Assembly (NCBI GenBank): GCA_013399895.1
Contig: VXBA01002855.1
Coordinates: 3,566,550 to 3,630,549 of the forward strand
Direction: 5' to 3'
DNA from: Serilophus lunatus
Lineage: Eukaryota > Chordata > Aves > Passeriformes > Eurylaimidae
Length of the DNA stretch: 64,000 bases
Shown: positions 42,141-56,828 of the stretch, in pieces
How the letters are laid out: each line of letters starts with the position of its first letter
How positions within the stretch are numbered: the stretch's first letter is position 1
Notes under the pieces: generated by a model
The model's input: only the letters and a program-made list of their open reading frames with translations
Told to the model about the DNA's origin: nothing
The model's database searches: none
Position numbers and translations under genes: made by a program

Positions 42141-45100
42141 ACACGAAGATGAAAAAGGCAATAATGATAAATAGTAATCCTTAGTTTGCACTTATGCAAA
42201 ATCCTTCTACAGATCTAAGTACTTGATTTCAGATGAAATGCAGACACCGTTTGATGTTCGTTTCTCGCAGCACAAGTGCCAGCTCAGGCCTCCCCTGCCT
42301 CCTACTCCCAGGTGCCTGTCCCAGCCCAGCCGTGCCCTGACAGCTGCTGCACAGCTGCGGTTATGCTGAGCGGGGAGAGGAGATGGGTACAGAAGCCAAC
42401 GGGGAGACCATGGGAAGGCAGGAAGGACCGTATCTAAGGCAATGTCCCTGCCAAAATAAATATACATCAATCAAGTACAAAGGCTGGTATCAAAGCTATC
42501 AATTCATGTTACAGCTGACTTCACTTGTAGAACATGTTCTGTCTGCCCTACAGTAACAAACTTGTTTCAAACCAGGAATAAATATTTCAACACGAATCTG
42601 AATAGGTCAGAGGAGACATTTCATAATCCTATGAAGCTGACTCGTTAATGAAGTTGGAATCTGCATGATTGCTAGATTAATTTCACAGATTGAATAAAAC
42701 TTTTACATATTGAATGATATGGCTTCTTAACTCTTCTGTTTTATACATACTTTCCACGCAATGAAAAATTTTCTTAAATCAGTCCCTGAACTTGTACAAA
42801 ACCCTGAGTATTGGTTTCAGCTGTGTAAATGGCACTGTACAATTAAACTCAGACTGGTATCTTCACAAGACACCTATTTATACAGATACTGTAGAAATTA
42901 GAATGGAAAAAGCAACCTGTTAAAAAAATGAATACAAAGAAGTCTTCTGTCAATCTGATTTACTCAAATCCTGACTGTACCACGAAATCCTCTTAAATAA
43001 AAGGCAAACCCCTCAAGTTTCATTTAACAAGAAGCCTTTTTTTGCAAAATAAAAGAAATAAAGTTAAACTTGAAACGGACTTCTTCCTCACAGGTATTCC
43101 TGCTTTAACCTGTCACAAAACATATGCACCCACAGCCAAGGTTTCCAAATGATTCTTCTGGTTCCCAATCAAAGCATTTCTACACTTCAGTGAAGAAACT
43201 ACTAATAGATACTTCTTTGGTCACTCAAAATTTAAGACATCTTCAATCACTATAAGCTCCATTAAAGTGAAAATGCATAACCAGGACAAAACTGAGGATC
43301 TATAATTGCCAATCAACTTTAGGCTTTCACCCTGAACTATGGTTTGGTGGTGGGTTTTTTTTTGATTGTTCTCCTTGCTCAGTCCTTTTAACAATTCAGA
43401 GCTAATCAGATCAGTTACGTCTCTGAGCAGGTACTGCCCTATTGCTCTTTAGACAAGAGTTCCGTTTCCCAATCTATTCTTTCAAAAAGGAAATCCAAGT
43501 GTTCTCTGAGTTCCACGATGCTCACAAAATACACTTTTTGTTTTTCTTCCTAAACTCACTTGGCTTAAGGGTTTCAATTCCAGAAAAGGTCTGTCAGGAG
43601 TCCAGTTCGGTGCAATAATGTACCAAGTTGTCAAGTACTTGCGCACATTTCTTCCAAACAATCAAAACACAGCTACATTACAGCTGGAAGCTGATGGCAT
43701 TTGCAAGAACATATTTGCTTCTTGGAAGAAAAAAAACCTGCAGCTAACAGCACCTACCTGCTCACTGTTTCGTTTTATAACCCTCCTGAATGAATGGAAA
43801 AGCCTGCCTTCCAATCTCATTTCCATCACAACACAGGCCATCATTGTGCCAATGGCACTTCTGGGAATAAGACACTGCCACTGACAGAACCTATTACAGT
43901 GATTACAAATACATTAAGGCAGGGAAGAAATTCATGTCATGCTTCTATCATCACTGTGGCCCTGGATGTGCTGTGTTTCTCATCGAGTTTTGCTTAAGTA
44001 GAAACTGCAAATACTTAAAAAGTGGCAGTTTTAACTCTTATACAGGCTGCTAGAAAAAACTTCAAATTTAACAGTTAATGTTCACCCACCGACTTATAAA
44101 AGCACATGTAAGTTATGCAGGCATAAAATACAGGGTTTTGATGAACATTTAGCGGACATATGATCTCAGCTAATTAAATACTTAGTCCTATGTTCCCTTA
44201 TACTATGGGAAACTTCTGTCCCACAGCAAGCACGGCACGGTGACCACACATCAGACTCCTCCTAAATGCAGGACTGTGCTGCACCAAGTGGTCTCTACTA
44301 CATATTATACACTAGTTTGGTGTAGGATGAAGCTCAGCAGGTTGAGAGAACCAGTTCAGACTGATATCTTCAGTACCTTCTTTCACTTGGTCTATTCTGG
44401 AATATCTAGTGAAATTAAGGAGTCTTAATTTTTGAGTTTTCCCCCATTTGCAGTATTTAATTATTATTGTCTTCATAACAGGTGTCTAAAACCCCAAGAC
44501 TACCATGAAAATATTCTCTTCCCAAGAGAGCTTGATGTTTTCAGTTTTAATTGAAATAATAAAAATAAAGCCAAAAAATCCACTACCAAACAAAAATGCC
44601 CCCCAAAATTTAACTTTATAAAATCATGAAAACTAATGTTAGCATACCTCAGCTACACTCCGAAATCTTAAATGAATTTAAATCCTTCTCCTTGATGCAC
44701 TCTTTCACATTGCTATTACTCACTAACTATTGTCTCAGTGCTGGCCAGAAGTTGTGTCCTGTTTAACCCCCCAGATTCCAGCAGGGTCAGCCTACAGCTC
44801 CCTTGCCTGCAGGAGCTCTGCTGGCCAGAGCTGTGAGGCCTGGGGTCACCATCCCTGCTGGGAATGTCTAATACAGGAGTGTGCAGTGCTCAGCTCACCC
44901 AAACCCACGTGTGGTGGGGGCCAAGTCCCACCTTCATCTCACAGCTAACAAGTGCATGATCCCTCTGCTGACAGTGCTGATAACAGCACAGAAACTCAGA
45001 TTACTCTTCAGAGTCATTAAAAATCTTTTCAAGAACAGTTCAGATATTTTCTATACGTTCACCTACTACTGATTTCTATGGCTTTCAATGCTTTAGTTTG

Positions 45101-48100
45101 CAGTAAGTTTTCACCAAGTTTTCTCTGCTTTCCCATAGCACTGTGGAGCAGCATTGTCTGGACCTGCATTCAAAGGAAGGACACTGCTTGGTGTAATTCA
45201 CTGTGGCTCACAGTCAGCATCATCCATTTTGCCTTACTCACTGCAATTATAGCCTCAGAGAACAGAAATGGAGGAAAACAGATAACCAGCCAGAATACAA
45301 CCCACTGGTATTTGCTGCAGTTTGAATGTCCACCTGTCACGAATACATGTTGGTGGGAATGTGGGTACTTTCTCCGTGCCTGTGAGTTATTTTGCCTGGG
45401 TTTTTTTTGCTGCAGGGAGTGATTCTGGGTTTTGCTTCCTTATGAAGTTTCTGTGTGTGTGTTGCTTCAGTTTTAGGTTTTTTAAACAGTAAAACCTCCC
45501 AGGTCAAAGGAATACATATATAAAAATTGTGCATGTGTTGTATAACATTTGTACTAATTCAGATTATCTCACATTAAAGTTCTATTGCTGCACCCCACAT
45601 CACTACTTTTAGAGCAAGTTCATGCTTTAATAGGAGAAACTGAACAATGATCTCAATGGCTCCATAAGGATGGTCCAGCTGTCTAGAGCACATATCAGGT
45701 CTGTATTCCTTCAGATGGATACATCCAGTTTGTGAACAGATCAACAGACAGGGCTCTGAACCACCACTCAAAGATAAATAGAATTATTTTTGTTTGGCAT
45801 AGGAATAATTAAAAAAAAAAATCACTTTTACTGCTACAGCTCCAACACTTGTATTTCCTGTCCCAGCCTTACAAAAGTGAGAAGTGTTTTTATACAGGAC
45901 TCAAGGATACCTTACACCCTTGCCCAAAGTATATATAGTTTTGAAGTTATGAATGTCTGAACAAGGAATTTTTTGCTAGTCTCAGAAAGCATTTATATGC
46001 CTGCAACCAGTTTCTAAACGAGCCTCATGCCATCAGTCTAAAGGAAGGCAAAAATCCAGGCCAAAGTCAAAAACTGTCTATTATCATTCACAAATGCTTC
46101 AGAAACTTTTAGGAAATAGTTGGCCTAATGCCAAGAAACATATATGCAGTATTTTGTAGGCTCAACCTTTAAAATAAATGTATAAAACTGTAGTGCTTAA
46201 ACACCAAACCCACATTGCTGGAACTTTCCAAGGAATTCAAAAGAATTGGATCACAAACTCCTATCTTAGGGCAACTTGACTGATGTCTTAGAAAAAGAAG
46301 TCCTTCCTCAGACCTTTCAGAAAATGTCAGATCTATCTTTCTACTCTAAAATAAAAGAAAAAACCTAAAGCTCAATTTAAAAAAAAAAAAGAAAGAAAAA
46401 GAAAAATCTCAGGCACTAGAAAGTCTTCACATTTCCTTTTTTCAGTATCTTTTCCCTTAGAGACTGAATTCCTAACTTCTCCCCTCCAGACATATGCATA
46501 TAGCAAATGTTTGGAAGTATACTACACAAACTAAAATAAGGTAAAATGTTACAGAATAAACGTCTTAGTATCCCAAAAATAAAACAGTGATAAACAAGCC
46601 AGACTTCTGAGAAAGAAATGTATGGACTATCTACATAAACCTGATGATGCTGTTCAGTTTTCAGAAAGATCAATATCTATTCTGATATTGAAAACACAGC
46701 AGCTAAAAACCAACAATAATAACCTGCAGATTTCTAACAGTGACATGAAAAATCAGACTTTCTACCACAAAATTAAGTCCTAATGAGAACTGCAACAAGG
46801 GAAAGTCTCTGTCACACACAAAAATAGACACAATACTCAGTCTCCTGTGCTTACGTGTGAGTGTCCATAGCAACACCTTGCCATTCATTTCATTTATTAA
46901 ATACAAAACAGCAAAAATAATAATAGTGAATGGTATGCATCAACAACAGCTATGCCAATATATAAGGGAGCAACATTTACAAACCTATCACGGAAAGAGA
47001 ACAAAACTGCAAAGTGACTGGGAAGAGTAACACCACAAAATATCAAGACAAAAGGTAAAGACACAGAGAAATACTCAGTATTGGTACACTGAAGCAGCTG
47101 TGGATTCAGGAACTCTACTCTTTATACTTCATATAAGTCTCCTTACAACTTTTTCAGGAACTCCCCTAACCCTTATCTGCCCCATTAGTGACAGTAACCT
47201 GTCTTGGTTATACAACCAGCACAAATGTAAATAAACTTTTGGTATCAACTTGAATTCTTGTTCATTTGAAGTACAATTACATCCATGAGAATCTTCACCA
47301 AGATTTTTGTGAATATACTGTCAACATCTCCCATTTGGACAGCAACAATAGGAGTTGTTCCACCTTGGAAGTGACAGCATTGATAACAGCTGCAGTTGGT
47401 GTATCATCAGAGGTAACATGACCAGCACACTGACGTGATGCTTCCCTCTTTACAATGGTTCCCCTGGATGCATTATCAACTCTTGGTTTCTCAAGCACAT
47501 GGATTTCATTACCCAGAAAGCCAAAAGATCACCTCAGGCAACCTCAGAACTGCCCTGACAGCTCAGTTCTTCAGAAATAATGGAGACATTACAGCCAGGA
47601 TGACACATGAGGAGCCAGCTGCCCAGTTACAAAACTTCACATTCAGAATTCAAGAGTTAGTCACATGTTGACAATCTAAACACTTGATGCACTTACCTGA
47701 ATTTGCCATTTGCTTTATATTAGCAAAAAGGGCATTGGCCTTTCTTTGTAAGGGAAACTAATTCAAAACCCTGAGCCCCAGTGTTCATCCACAAGGAGAG
47801 ATTTTATCCAATACGATGAGGGAAAGAAACAAAACTACAGTTTCTATCAAGTACAGCTACTAACCCTCTTTATACTCCCAGCAAAAATTCCAACAGTACA
47901 GTTGTGAAAGAAATCAAATCACATAAAGAACAGTCACTTAGTGCATCCATACAAAGATAAGCACAGACAGCCCCAAGTTTAGGCTTTGCCTGCAGTGCCT
48001 GCAAGCCAGATCCAACTCGGCATGATGCTGTCCTGCAGCTTTTGCTCCCCGGCTTGGGGGGAATCTGGCTATCTCTGTTCACAGCCTACACCGCACCAGC

Positions 48101-51100
48101 CGCTGCAGGAGCCACCTGACAGCCAGCCTACATAATTCCAGCTCTTTGAACGCTCTATCAAAAGATAATTAATCCAGTGCCCTTAGAAACAACTTATCAC
48201 ACTCTTAAAAAAACAAACATTTTATTTACCTACAGCTCCTAAGATTGTGCCAGATTGAAATATCATTAGCATTTTACCTCCAGATAGGATCTTCTCTGAA
48301 GATGTTTTGTATCCTATATCATGAAGAAAGTAGCTAGCAATCAATGTTATGTATTGGATTTTCTGGATCACAATATTATCCAGATAAAGTAAAAAAAAAT
48401 TATCAAAAACCGTTCAATAAGGAACTGTGATTAATGACCAACTGTGAAGAGCCAACATATTTTAATTGTCTGTCTGCACTTTCAGTCTCCTCTGAGGAGG
48501 CTGAGTTCCACTGTGCTGAGCTAAAGACGCAACTCAGGTAAGGCTGCAAAGCAGCCGGGCTAATGGGCTGTTCTAAGGGCGTGCCATATGCCAAAAACCT
48601 AAAGCTTTCTTTATAAATTGTATCAGTTTCAAAATCAGGGGGGTAAAATGGATGGGACAAAACCATGATATGATATAGGATGAGATTTTTGTCAGCAAAC
48701 CTAGCACACAGCATAGAAACAAGTGAGGCTTACTGAAAATCACTAATTGAGGAGCAAGAAAAACACATGAAAGGGTTTCTGTGATCTAAACACAATTCTG
48801 CACAGATGAGCCTAACAGCACCGAACAGCAAATAACAGACCCACTATTTATAAGGGATCTTCTGTTTTGCACTCAGCAGTTCCAGTCCCAAGTCTGCCTC
48901 TTACTATGTGAGTAGTCTGTGGACAAAGACTATTACTGTGCTGGCCATGGGGTGGGAATTTATTAGTAGTAGCTGGCAACACCTAACAGCGCTTTATAAC
49001 TGAACTTTGCAGAGCTCTTGCTCCTTCTAATTTTAACTCCATTCATTTCAAAATTGTTAAGGAAAACCAGAGTAGAGCCATGCCCAAAATCAAACATTGA
49101 GGTAATTCTCCTTGGGTAACATCGCAGGACAGAGAGGGTTATGAGAAACAGTTCTCTCAGGAAGCTCAGCAGCTCCAGCCTGCCCAGGGAGACACAACTG
49201 CAGTATTTTGAAGCTAATGCCCTCTGCCAGGAGCTGCAGCCATGGAGCAGCCTGTGCACAGCCATTTCTGCCATTTCTGGCTCACTGCAAGGAGCCCTTA
49301 GCATGACACAACAGGGAAAGCAGGAGACAACAAAGCTGATGTGAAAATAACTGTTGTTTAGAAAAGCACTGGGACTATGACAAGCAGAACATCCACAAAA
49401 CATAAATATTGGTTTCATTTTGCTTGGCAATGACTTCAGTGTACAGTATTTTGGCTAGTTCAGTCAGTATACTGTGTTGAGGAGAGTTACCTGAACAAAT
49501 CCACAAGTCTCTAAAGGAGAAATGCTTCTACAGTGGTATAGTCTTAAGTCCCTCTGAAGTAAAATTTACAGCACTCAGTCTTAAAAGTTTTGGGGAATAG
49601 TTATTAGAAGCCTATTACTACACCATCAGAGAGCCTGTCAATCTGTAATGTCACCTAAAAATGCACTTGTATGTCATTCTGCCTTTGAGAGACCTCCTCA
49701 GAAGCTCCCAAATTATTTCTCAAACTCTTTCTCAAATTATTTGCATTGTTAAATAGCAGTGCAGGGTTTGTTTAGAATAACAATGCTATTTTATACACGT
49801 ATTGCATTGCTTACTGAAGCATCTGAATAAAGACATAAGAAGTATATCATCCTTGCCTGTTCTCCATTTTGCCTTGAGATAGGGCAAAACAGTTCCTTTC
49901 TGCTACCTTTCTTATTTACAGTCCAGTTTTCCACTAATGCATTCAGAAAGACTGTTGTTCTTAGGAGCCATATCTACTTTTCCCTTGCACCTAAAAAGCA
50001 TCCACAATAAAGCCCCAAAGTACACTGCCACAGAAGATATCTGCTAATTATGACACTGAATTTATAAATATAAAAGTCTGACCATACTGAGCATTCCCAA
50101 TAAATGGAGAAAATATATTTACTGTATTTGTATTACCCAAAGATATTTGCAGTTCTTTAAACTCTTACACGTGCTTAAAATATAAGCAACTGATTTCCAT
50201 CTGAGATATAAATTAGTGCCTCAGGAACGGCACATGATACAAGAACTGTGCATCACCTATTTACAATATTAGTTAGCTTAAAATGTACATTTTCATTATT
50301 ACTGAAGGTGGCAAAAAGCAGTGATTACACTTCAAAAAATTTGTTTCCCTCCTCCATTTTAGACCCTAAATGTGAATACAATAGTTGCTATGTAGTACTA
50401 GAAATATGCAGGATACTTCAAAGATAACGAAGATGCAGGTCAGACAATTAAATCAATAAGCTAGAAGTTATGTTCACTTCTACTTGAAGAACAGACATCT
50501 CTGAGGATTCAAGAAAAATATTTTAGCCCTTTGAAACAAAGTGCAAATATAGCCCTAGCACTTCACAAACACACTCTATTACAACACCAAGATAAAGACA
50601 AAATCCCACCTTGCATCCAAAAAGCTCTTTTTTGGATTCCAGCAGGTTTTTAAAAGAACTTTGCAAAGATCATTGTTCCTGAATGTCCAGGTCATAACAC
50701 AGTACTGCTGGCACAGCCCTGCAGCTCCCTGAGTTGCAGCTCTCCTACCAAGAGTGCTCCAAACAGCAGTCTGCCAAAGTAATAGCTTGCCTCACAAAAG
50801 GAAAAAAAAATAAAAAAAGGGGCAGAGGGGAATAAGAGGGTTTTGGAGCTTTTGAAATGCTTCTCTTTCTCCAAATAAACATGTTTGCCCTTTTAACACA
50901 GTTTTCAGCATTTTGTGGGCTTGGTGCATAACAGAAATTTAAAAACATTTCCAAAATATTTCAATGTCAATGCAAGCAAAACACTCCAATTTCATCTTCC
51001 TGATTAAATGTTGCTGTAGGAGAAAAAATTTACATGTAGAGTTTTCTGTCTAACGAGGTTTCGCCTTCACAGCTAACATTTCATATTCAGACTCCAATTT

Positions 51101-54100
51101 CACATCAAAGCCTTACTTTCAAATTCACTAAAGATGCAAGTTTAATCTCAGGAGACTATGCTGTCTGAAAAGTTAAAACAGTAAGTGCTGCTACCAACAA
51201 TCTCTAAGATATTCTGCTTTTGATAGATTAATTTCTAATGGGAAACTGAACTGAAGTTACTCCGCACGCATTACCAAGTTATCTTGGGAGAGTTGCAGAA
51301 CATTCCACTGATTCTACAGAAATTAAGACTTTCACTTGAATTTCTAAGTAACCTTCTATGCTAATTGCTTTAATACTTTCCTTCCTACAACAACATTCAC
51401 TTCTACTTTTTGTCCCCTACTCTAATCCACAACTCTACCACCTTTCTCTCAGTTGTAACAACACAAGACAATGCCTTAATTAGCACGTTTCCAAAATGTT
51501 ATCACTCAGCATTTGTAGCAAAGTACAACCCCATGTCACAGCCCCCCTCCAAATAAACAGCAAAAAATAAACACTAAGTACTAAATTTCAGACAGAAAGG
51601 CAATTCAAGGTTCAAGAAAATACATGTCAACAGCTGCTTAAAATTCAAACTTTTCATGAGTAATTCAGTATATTTAAAAATTACTTAACCCCCCCCCTTT
51701 TCATTTCCCCCTCTATCAGCTCCACATACAATCTCTCTTAGCGGACACACGTACTTAGAAATCTTCATGCATATTCAGCTTCAGCAGTTCAGCATCTTCA
51801 TTTTCTACAGTGCCCTGGAGTAACTTTCTTGGAGGCACACTATCATCCTCTTGAATCAAATACCTAGCTGCCTCAAAGTAAACTTCTTTTTTTAAAAGAT
51901 ATTAAGGCCCTCAATTACTGTCTTAATATTTCCTCCCAGCCTCATAACATAGTGAATGAAGGTACATTAAAGACACAGAATGCCTTATCTCTTCACTGAC
52001 TCTCCATCATTTCAAGGGTACAAATTTGAATGCTTCTGGGAATTAGTACCACCATCATCTTCTAATGCCCAAGATCTGCCACCGTGCAAAGTTTTTAATT
52101 TCCCTTTTATTATAGATACAAATCACCTGAAAAATAACTTAGTGCACGTGCAGGGAAAAAGCTTATTTACAGAATGCTTTCTCAGATTAGGGAGATTAGA
52201 AATGAAAGACCAGCTTTATCACCAACTACAAAATTAGCTGATCAGATACCTGCAACTCAGCTGAAGTAAATGCATTTCAATTATAAACTAATATTGGATG
52301 CTGCTCTCTAGAAAAAGCAGTTCAAGAAACAAGTGAGTGTGAGCAGGGATACAACTTTCCAAAATTACTCTGATATGATCTAATTCAGTGGGAGTTAGAT
52401 TGGGCCACTCGCCCTCAGCAACATGATTTTAACTGCTGCCTCTCAAAATGAAAACTGTCTTATTACTACTGTAATTAACCTGACCCAGCCATATAATAGT
52501 AATCACTTTTGTTTTAGTGGTAGCCTTCGTTCAAGTTTCCACACAATTCCACGAGCACTTCAAGACAGACCTTTACATAAATGTTTTATATACATGGCAA
52601 GAAGGTCAGGATGTTACACTGGGAAGATAGACCCATCTTTCAGTGTTTCAGAATAAAGTAACCTCCTTCCCTGTGTGAGGCTGCCTCTTTATGTCCAAAT
52701 CTCAGTGCTCTTATTTAACAGAAGTTTCCTAGATCCTCTAAAAATTGCAGCCACCATTTGCAGCTGTGAGAAGAAAACCCTACATGATTTTCAACACTAT
52801 GTACCAGTAATGCTCAACTGTTGCTGTCAGGGATTTTTTTCCATATATCATGCAAATACATCACCTGTCATACAAAAATACATTCTTACACTCAGTTGCT
52901 GTAACATTAATTTATTTGCAGTGCCAAGAATGCAGCCTTGAGGAAAAAAATAATTAAAAACTTCTTTGTTGCTTTCATCTTGATGTTATTTTAACATGAA
53001 TGTTTCATTACAGCAATATATCTACGACCAACGAGGGAGATCATTTAAGTCTTTAGCTATTTAAATTCTATTTAACTGGCCATTATGAATGATTGAGGAA
53101 CTAATGAATTTGTCTTCAAAACAGTCTCAGAATTTAGAAAGCATTTTGTAGACAGAGGAGGCAGATATTTAGCAAGTCTCAAACTAAGTATTTGGCAAAG
53201 CCAAAGTAAACACACATTTCAAAACACTGACCCAGGAAGCCACAGTTGGCCCTTTTTAGGTAGGGTTAATAGGTGTATGAATATACTGGCTGAAATCAAG
53301 ATGGAAATTCTTTTTGCCAATTTTTTGTGAAAATACAAGATGGAATAATAATGAGTCTATCCAAGAGAGATTTGCATGGAAGAAGAATTTTTCCCCTAAA
53401 GTGCAACCTTAGATTGAGGATGAGTGCCTCTTTTTGAATTTGTGCATTTCAGTAGCTTCAAACTCCAGAGGCAAACCTTGAGAGCCAGAATAAACACCAT
53501 TCTCCAGCCACTAAGACTCCTGGTATCAGGAAACAGCTATCTTTATCTTTGCATTTTTAATACTGCCAGACTGTGTGTTCTAGACTACAATCCATCCTAT
53601 AGCATTTGCAAAATTCTAGCTGGAGGGATTAGCAGCCAACAACTACTCAAATCTGCCTGGATTATCTTTAAGATAGAAGAGAAGAATATTCTGACTACTC
53701 AGATGCATGATTTAAATTACCAGCTGCACATTAAGAAACAGTAAGGATTAAATTTAAGGCTTCAAGAACCAGTTTGTCCTCAATCTTATTTTTCATTTCT
53801 AATAAATTACAAAACAGGATGGATTGCTTGTATTTATTCCCTGTTCAAATATGAACTGAAAAAAATCCCCCAGAAAAAGGTATTCCGTTTTACCAGATAC
53901 GGTTGTGCAATAAATATTTTGACATCCTAAAAACAACATTGACATTATCTTAAATATTACACTTGATTTTCATAATTGCTATATTTTATGACAAAGATAA
54001 TTTGTTATAGCTAACATGTATTAAGATCTTAACTTTTGTCTTCTTGAATCATTTATAGCCTAGCTACATCTTTCAACACACCACTGTTAATTGTCATACA

Positions 54101-56828
54101 AAAATTGCCACCGAAAGATTGTATAAAGTAACTGTTTTATTCCTCCATTATTTTTTTGGATGGATTTAGATCAATAACCTAACAGTATTCTGCTGTTTCC
54201 ATGGAGCCTTCATATAGCTACAAGGAAACATTTTTAAAAGAACACCTGCAATCTTCCTTAATAATTAAGCTTTAAATTCACTAAGGTCATCAGTAGCATT
54301 TTCTGGTTCTGTTCCTTTTAAACTATACCTGAATTTCCACTTATTATTTCAGGAACTTTTTATTCTGTGTGATTTTACTGAAAATCAGAAGAAAAACACA
54401 AATACTCAGTTAACTGTTGGCTGAATTCATCAGGCCTCACTTAATCAACTGTACACCAGTCACTTCTGCTTTGATTTCCAGAATCCAAAGAAAAGTTCTA
54501 GGAGGCCACATTCCTTACTTTATGCCATTCACAAACTATTCCATGTCCAACATTTTCACTGCTTTATCAAAAATAGAGATGAAATAGTGCTCTTACAGTT
54601 CACAGGCTATAGAGAAATAACCTTCTGCAGAAGATTTCTCATATGACTGTGACCTGTTCAATTTTGGTTTCTGAAAGGTATGGTAACATAGATTGCCACA
54701 GCTTGTGCAGCTGAGCTTACTAATGTCCTTAAAGCATTCTGACAATTTTAATAGAAAGGCTGCATACCTTACTTACCAAGTAAGGTTATCTAGTGGCTAA
54801 TACAAAGCTTCCCAAAAATTATACAAAAACTTTGCCAAAGCGATAATTCTGTCCTCAGTGTTCAGATGGCAAAATTGAATCTCACAGCACCAAAATGGGT
54901 TCTGGAAGGAGTTGAGAGGGCTGAGAAATAGACTGTGGAGACTCCAGCCCTTGGTATGAGGGTCAGTAAAGTTGTAGGGGTCTTTGTGCCACAGCCTCCC
55001 CATTTTTTCACCCTTCCAGCTTCCTACAGCATCCTCTACCTCCACAGTGCTATGGGTGTGCAGGATACAACCAGTGAGGAGTAGCCATGCAGCAACAGCA
55101 GAGCTTTACAAAAAAATACACCAGAGAGGCAAATGAGGCCATCCTTGCTGCTGGAATAGCCCATCTCCATCTCTTAACCTAGTCAAGGCAGACAGACAAC
55201 TGTTCTCAGCAGCAACCTACTTTGCTTGTGCCTAAAGCCAAATTTGCACATTATGAAAATGGAAGGTGACACAATAACATAAACCACTTTGAGCCAGTAG
55301 AAATGTACACTGCAGCACTCAATTACAGCTGGGTGAAGTAAGGACTGTGCTATAAATTTAATTCCTCCCCCTTCACTTTGCAAGTCAAGATAGATCTTTC
55401 AGTATCAAAAATTTCATTTGAAAATTATTTGAAGATCTTATCACTCAATAACTGAATGAATTTAGCTTGTAACTTTTACCCTTGAAGAAGCATAAGCACA
55501 AGTAACTTTGCAGGAACATGGTTTTTCTTTTTTAGAGGACAGAAAGTGACAAGCAATCATCTTTACACCTTTTTCCCTCCTGTCTAATTTCCCTGCACAA
55601 CACTAACTCCAGCTACATTTGGGGAGCACAATCTGATGACTATTACCAGAATCGAGCAGAGCTTGCTCTGCATTGTGCAGTGCTGAGCTGAAACGCTTAT
55701 TCCAAATGATGATCGTTTACTAGTTTTACAAATAGTATTATCAATCAAAAGCCACCATGTCTTACCAACTTTCTTCATCCATTTATATTGTATGTACTTT
55801 CCCAGTAAAAGGTTGCTTTTTTTTTAGCATGCCAAGCCCTCATTTAGATCAAACTTGCTTATAAATTCTCCACCCTAAAGCCAGTATTGAAAGCATCAGT
55901 AATTAAAGCACCAGTATCTTCACATTAAATTTAACTCAAATACTATCATTCCTCAACACAAATTATTCTTTTTGCATCCTACAGCTGTAAATATCATTAA
56001 GACATATTCATTTCACCAAACATTTTCCATTGATAAAGAACTCTCGACATACAGAACATTTCTGCTTCCTTTTAAAGACCTAACTGTATTCAATTTCGCT
56101 TTCACAATTCTTACTTAGGAAAGGCTATCCTAATGTTTAGGTTAGGCCATGAATTCAGCCTCTTTACAGGTTCTTAACTCTTGGAGCACAGCATAAGTGT
56201 GCTTGCCAGTTATGATCTTGCTTCTGTCAGAGGAGGTTAAGGGACTGATCCCTTGATTTGGATCCGTGTGTTATGTTGATTTTATAATAAATAACAGAAA
56301 ATTTCATTCCTTAAACTTCTTTGAATAAACTTCTTTGAGATATGCAAAAGAAAGAAGTCAGATTTCAAAGCACTGTAAGACTGATATAAGACTGGTTCTA
56401 CCAGTCAAAGCTACCTGTGAACCATGACTGAACAGACAGGCCAGACTATCCAAAGGTACCACAGTGTTAATGAACCTACTGGCCTGTTTTCAACAGAAGT
56501 CACGAATCCTTCAGAATATCCCCAGAGACTTCTGAAGCTGGGCATTCAAATATCACAACACCCAAGATCATAAATCATTTTGGAAAATGTAATCTGCATT
56601 CAGCAGTTGGCTACAGAAACAATCCTGTTGAATGCATTTAAGTCATTCTTTGCAGAGCACTGTGGAATATATAAGGGTGATAAAGCTCAGAAGTAAAAGC
56701 TCTGTTACGTTTGCCATCTCCATGGCATATAAACAGTACTGTTAAACCCATGACCTTTCTATGAAAAAAGCATCTTTCTCTAAAATATTTAAGCCATAAA
56801 ATGACATAGACGGAAAAATTTGACTTAC

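Larger units (their letters stand above)
30672..56828 (-). other. BMPR2 intron 3 (26 kb)
   Basis: This large GT-AG intron separates the ectodomain exons from the membrane exon. It is mostly AT-rich unique sequence. It includes a CpG-rich patch (about 40030-40400), a MIR-like SINE remnant (about 42005-42140), a 19-bp tandem duplication (40973-41010), a small inverted repeat (38664-38687), a C9 run (51689-51697) and A-rich simple sequence near 46379-46390. GC-richer stretches also occur near 41380-41530, 44730-44940 and 47980-48130. Several open frames over 100 codons are present, but none shows a domain or splice context I can support as coding. Confidence 0.95.

Noticed and set aside
44730..44940. 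GC-richer stretch with repeated GCTGGCCAGA in intron 3
   Set aside because: The repeated word is short and the stretch lacks CpG enrichment. There is no basis for calling an element.
48963..49430. 155-codon open frame on the minus strand in intron 3
   Set aside because: There is no domain, no supporting splice context and no resemblance to a known protein.
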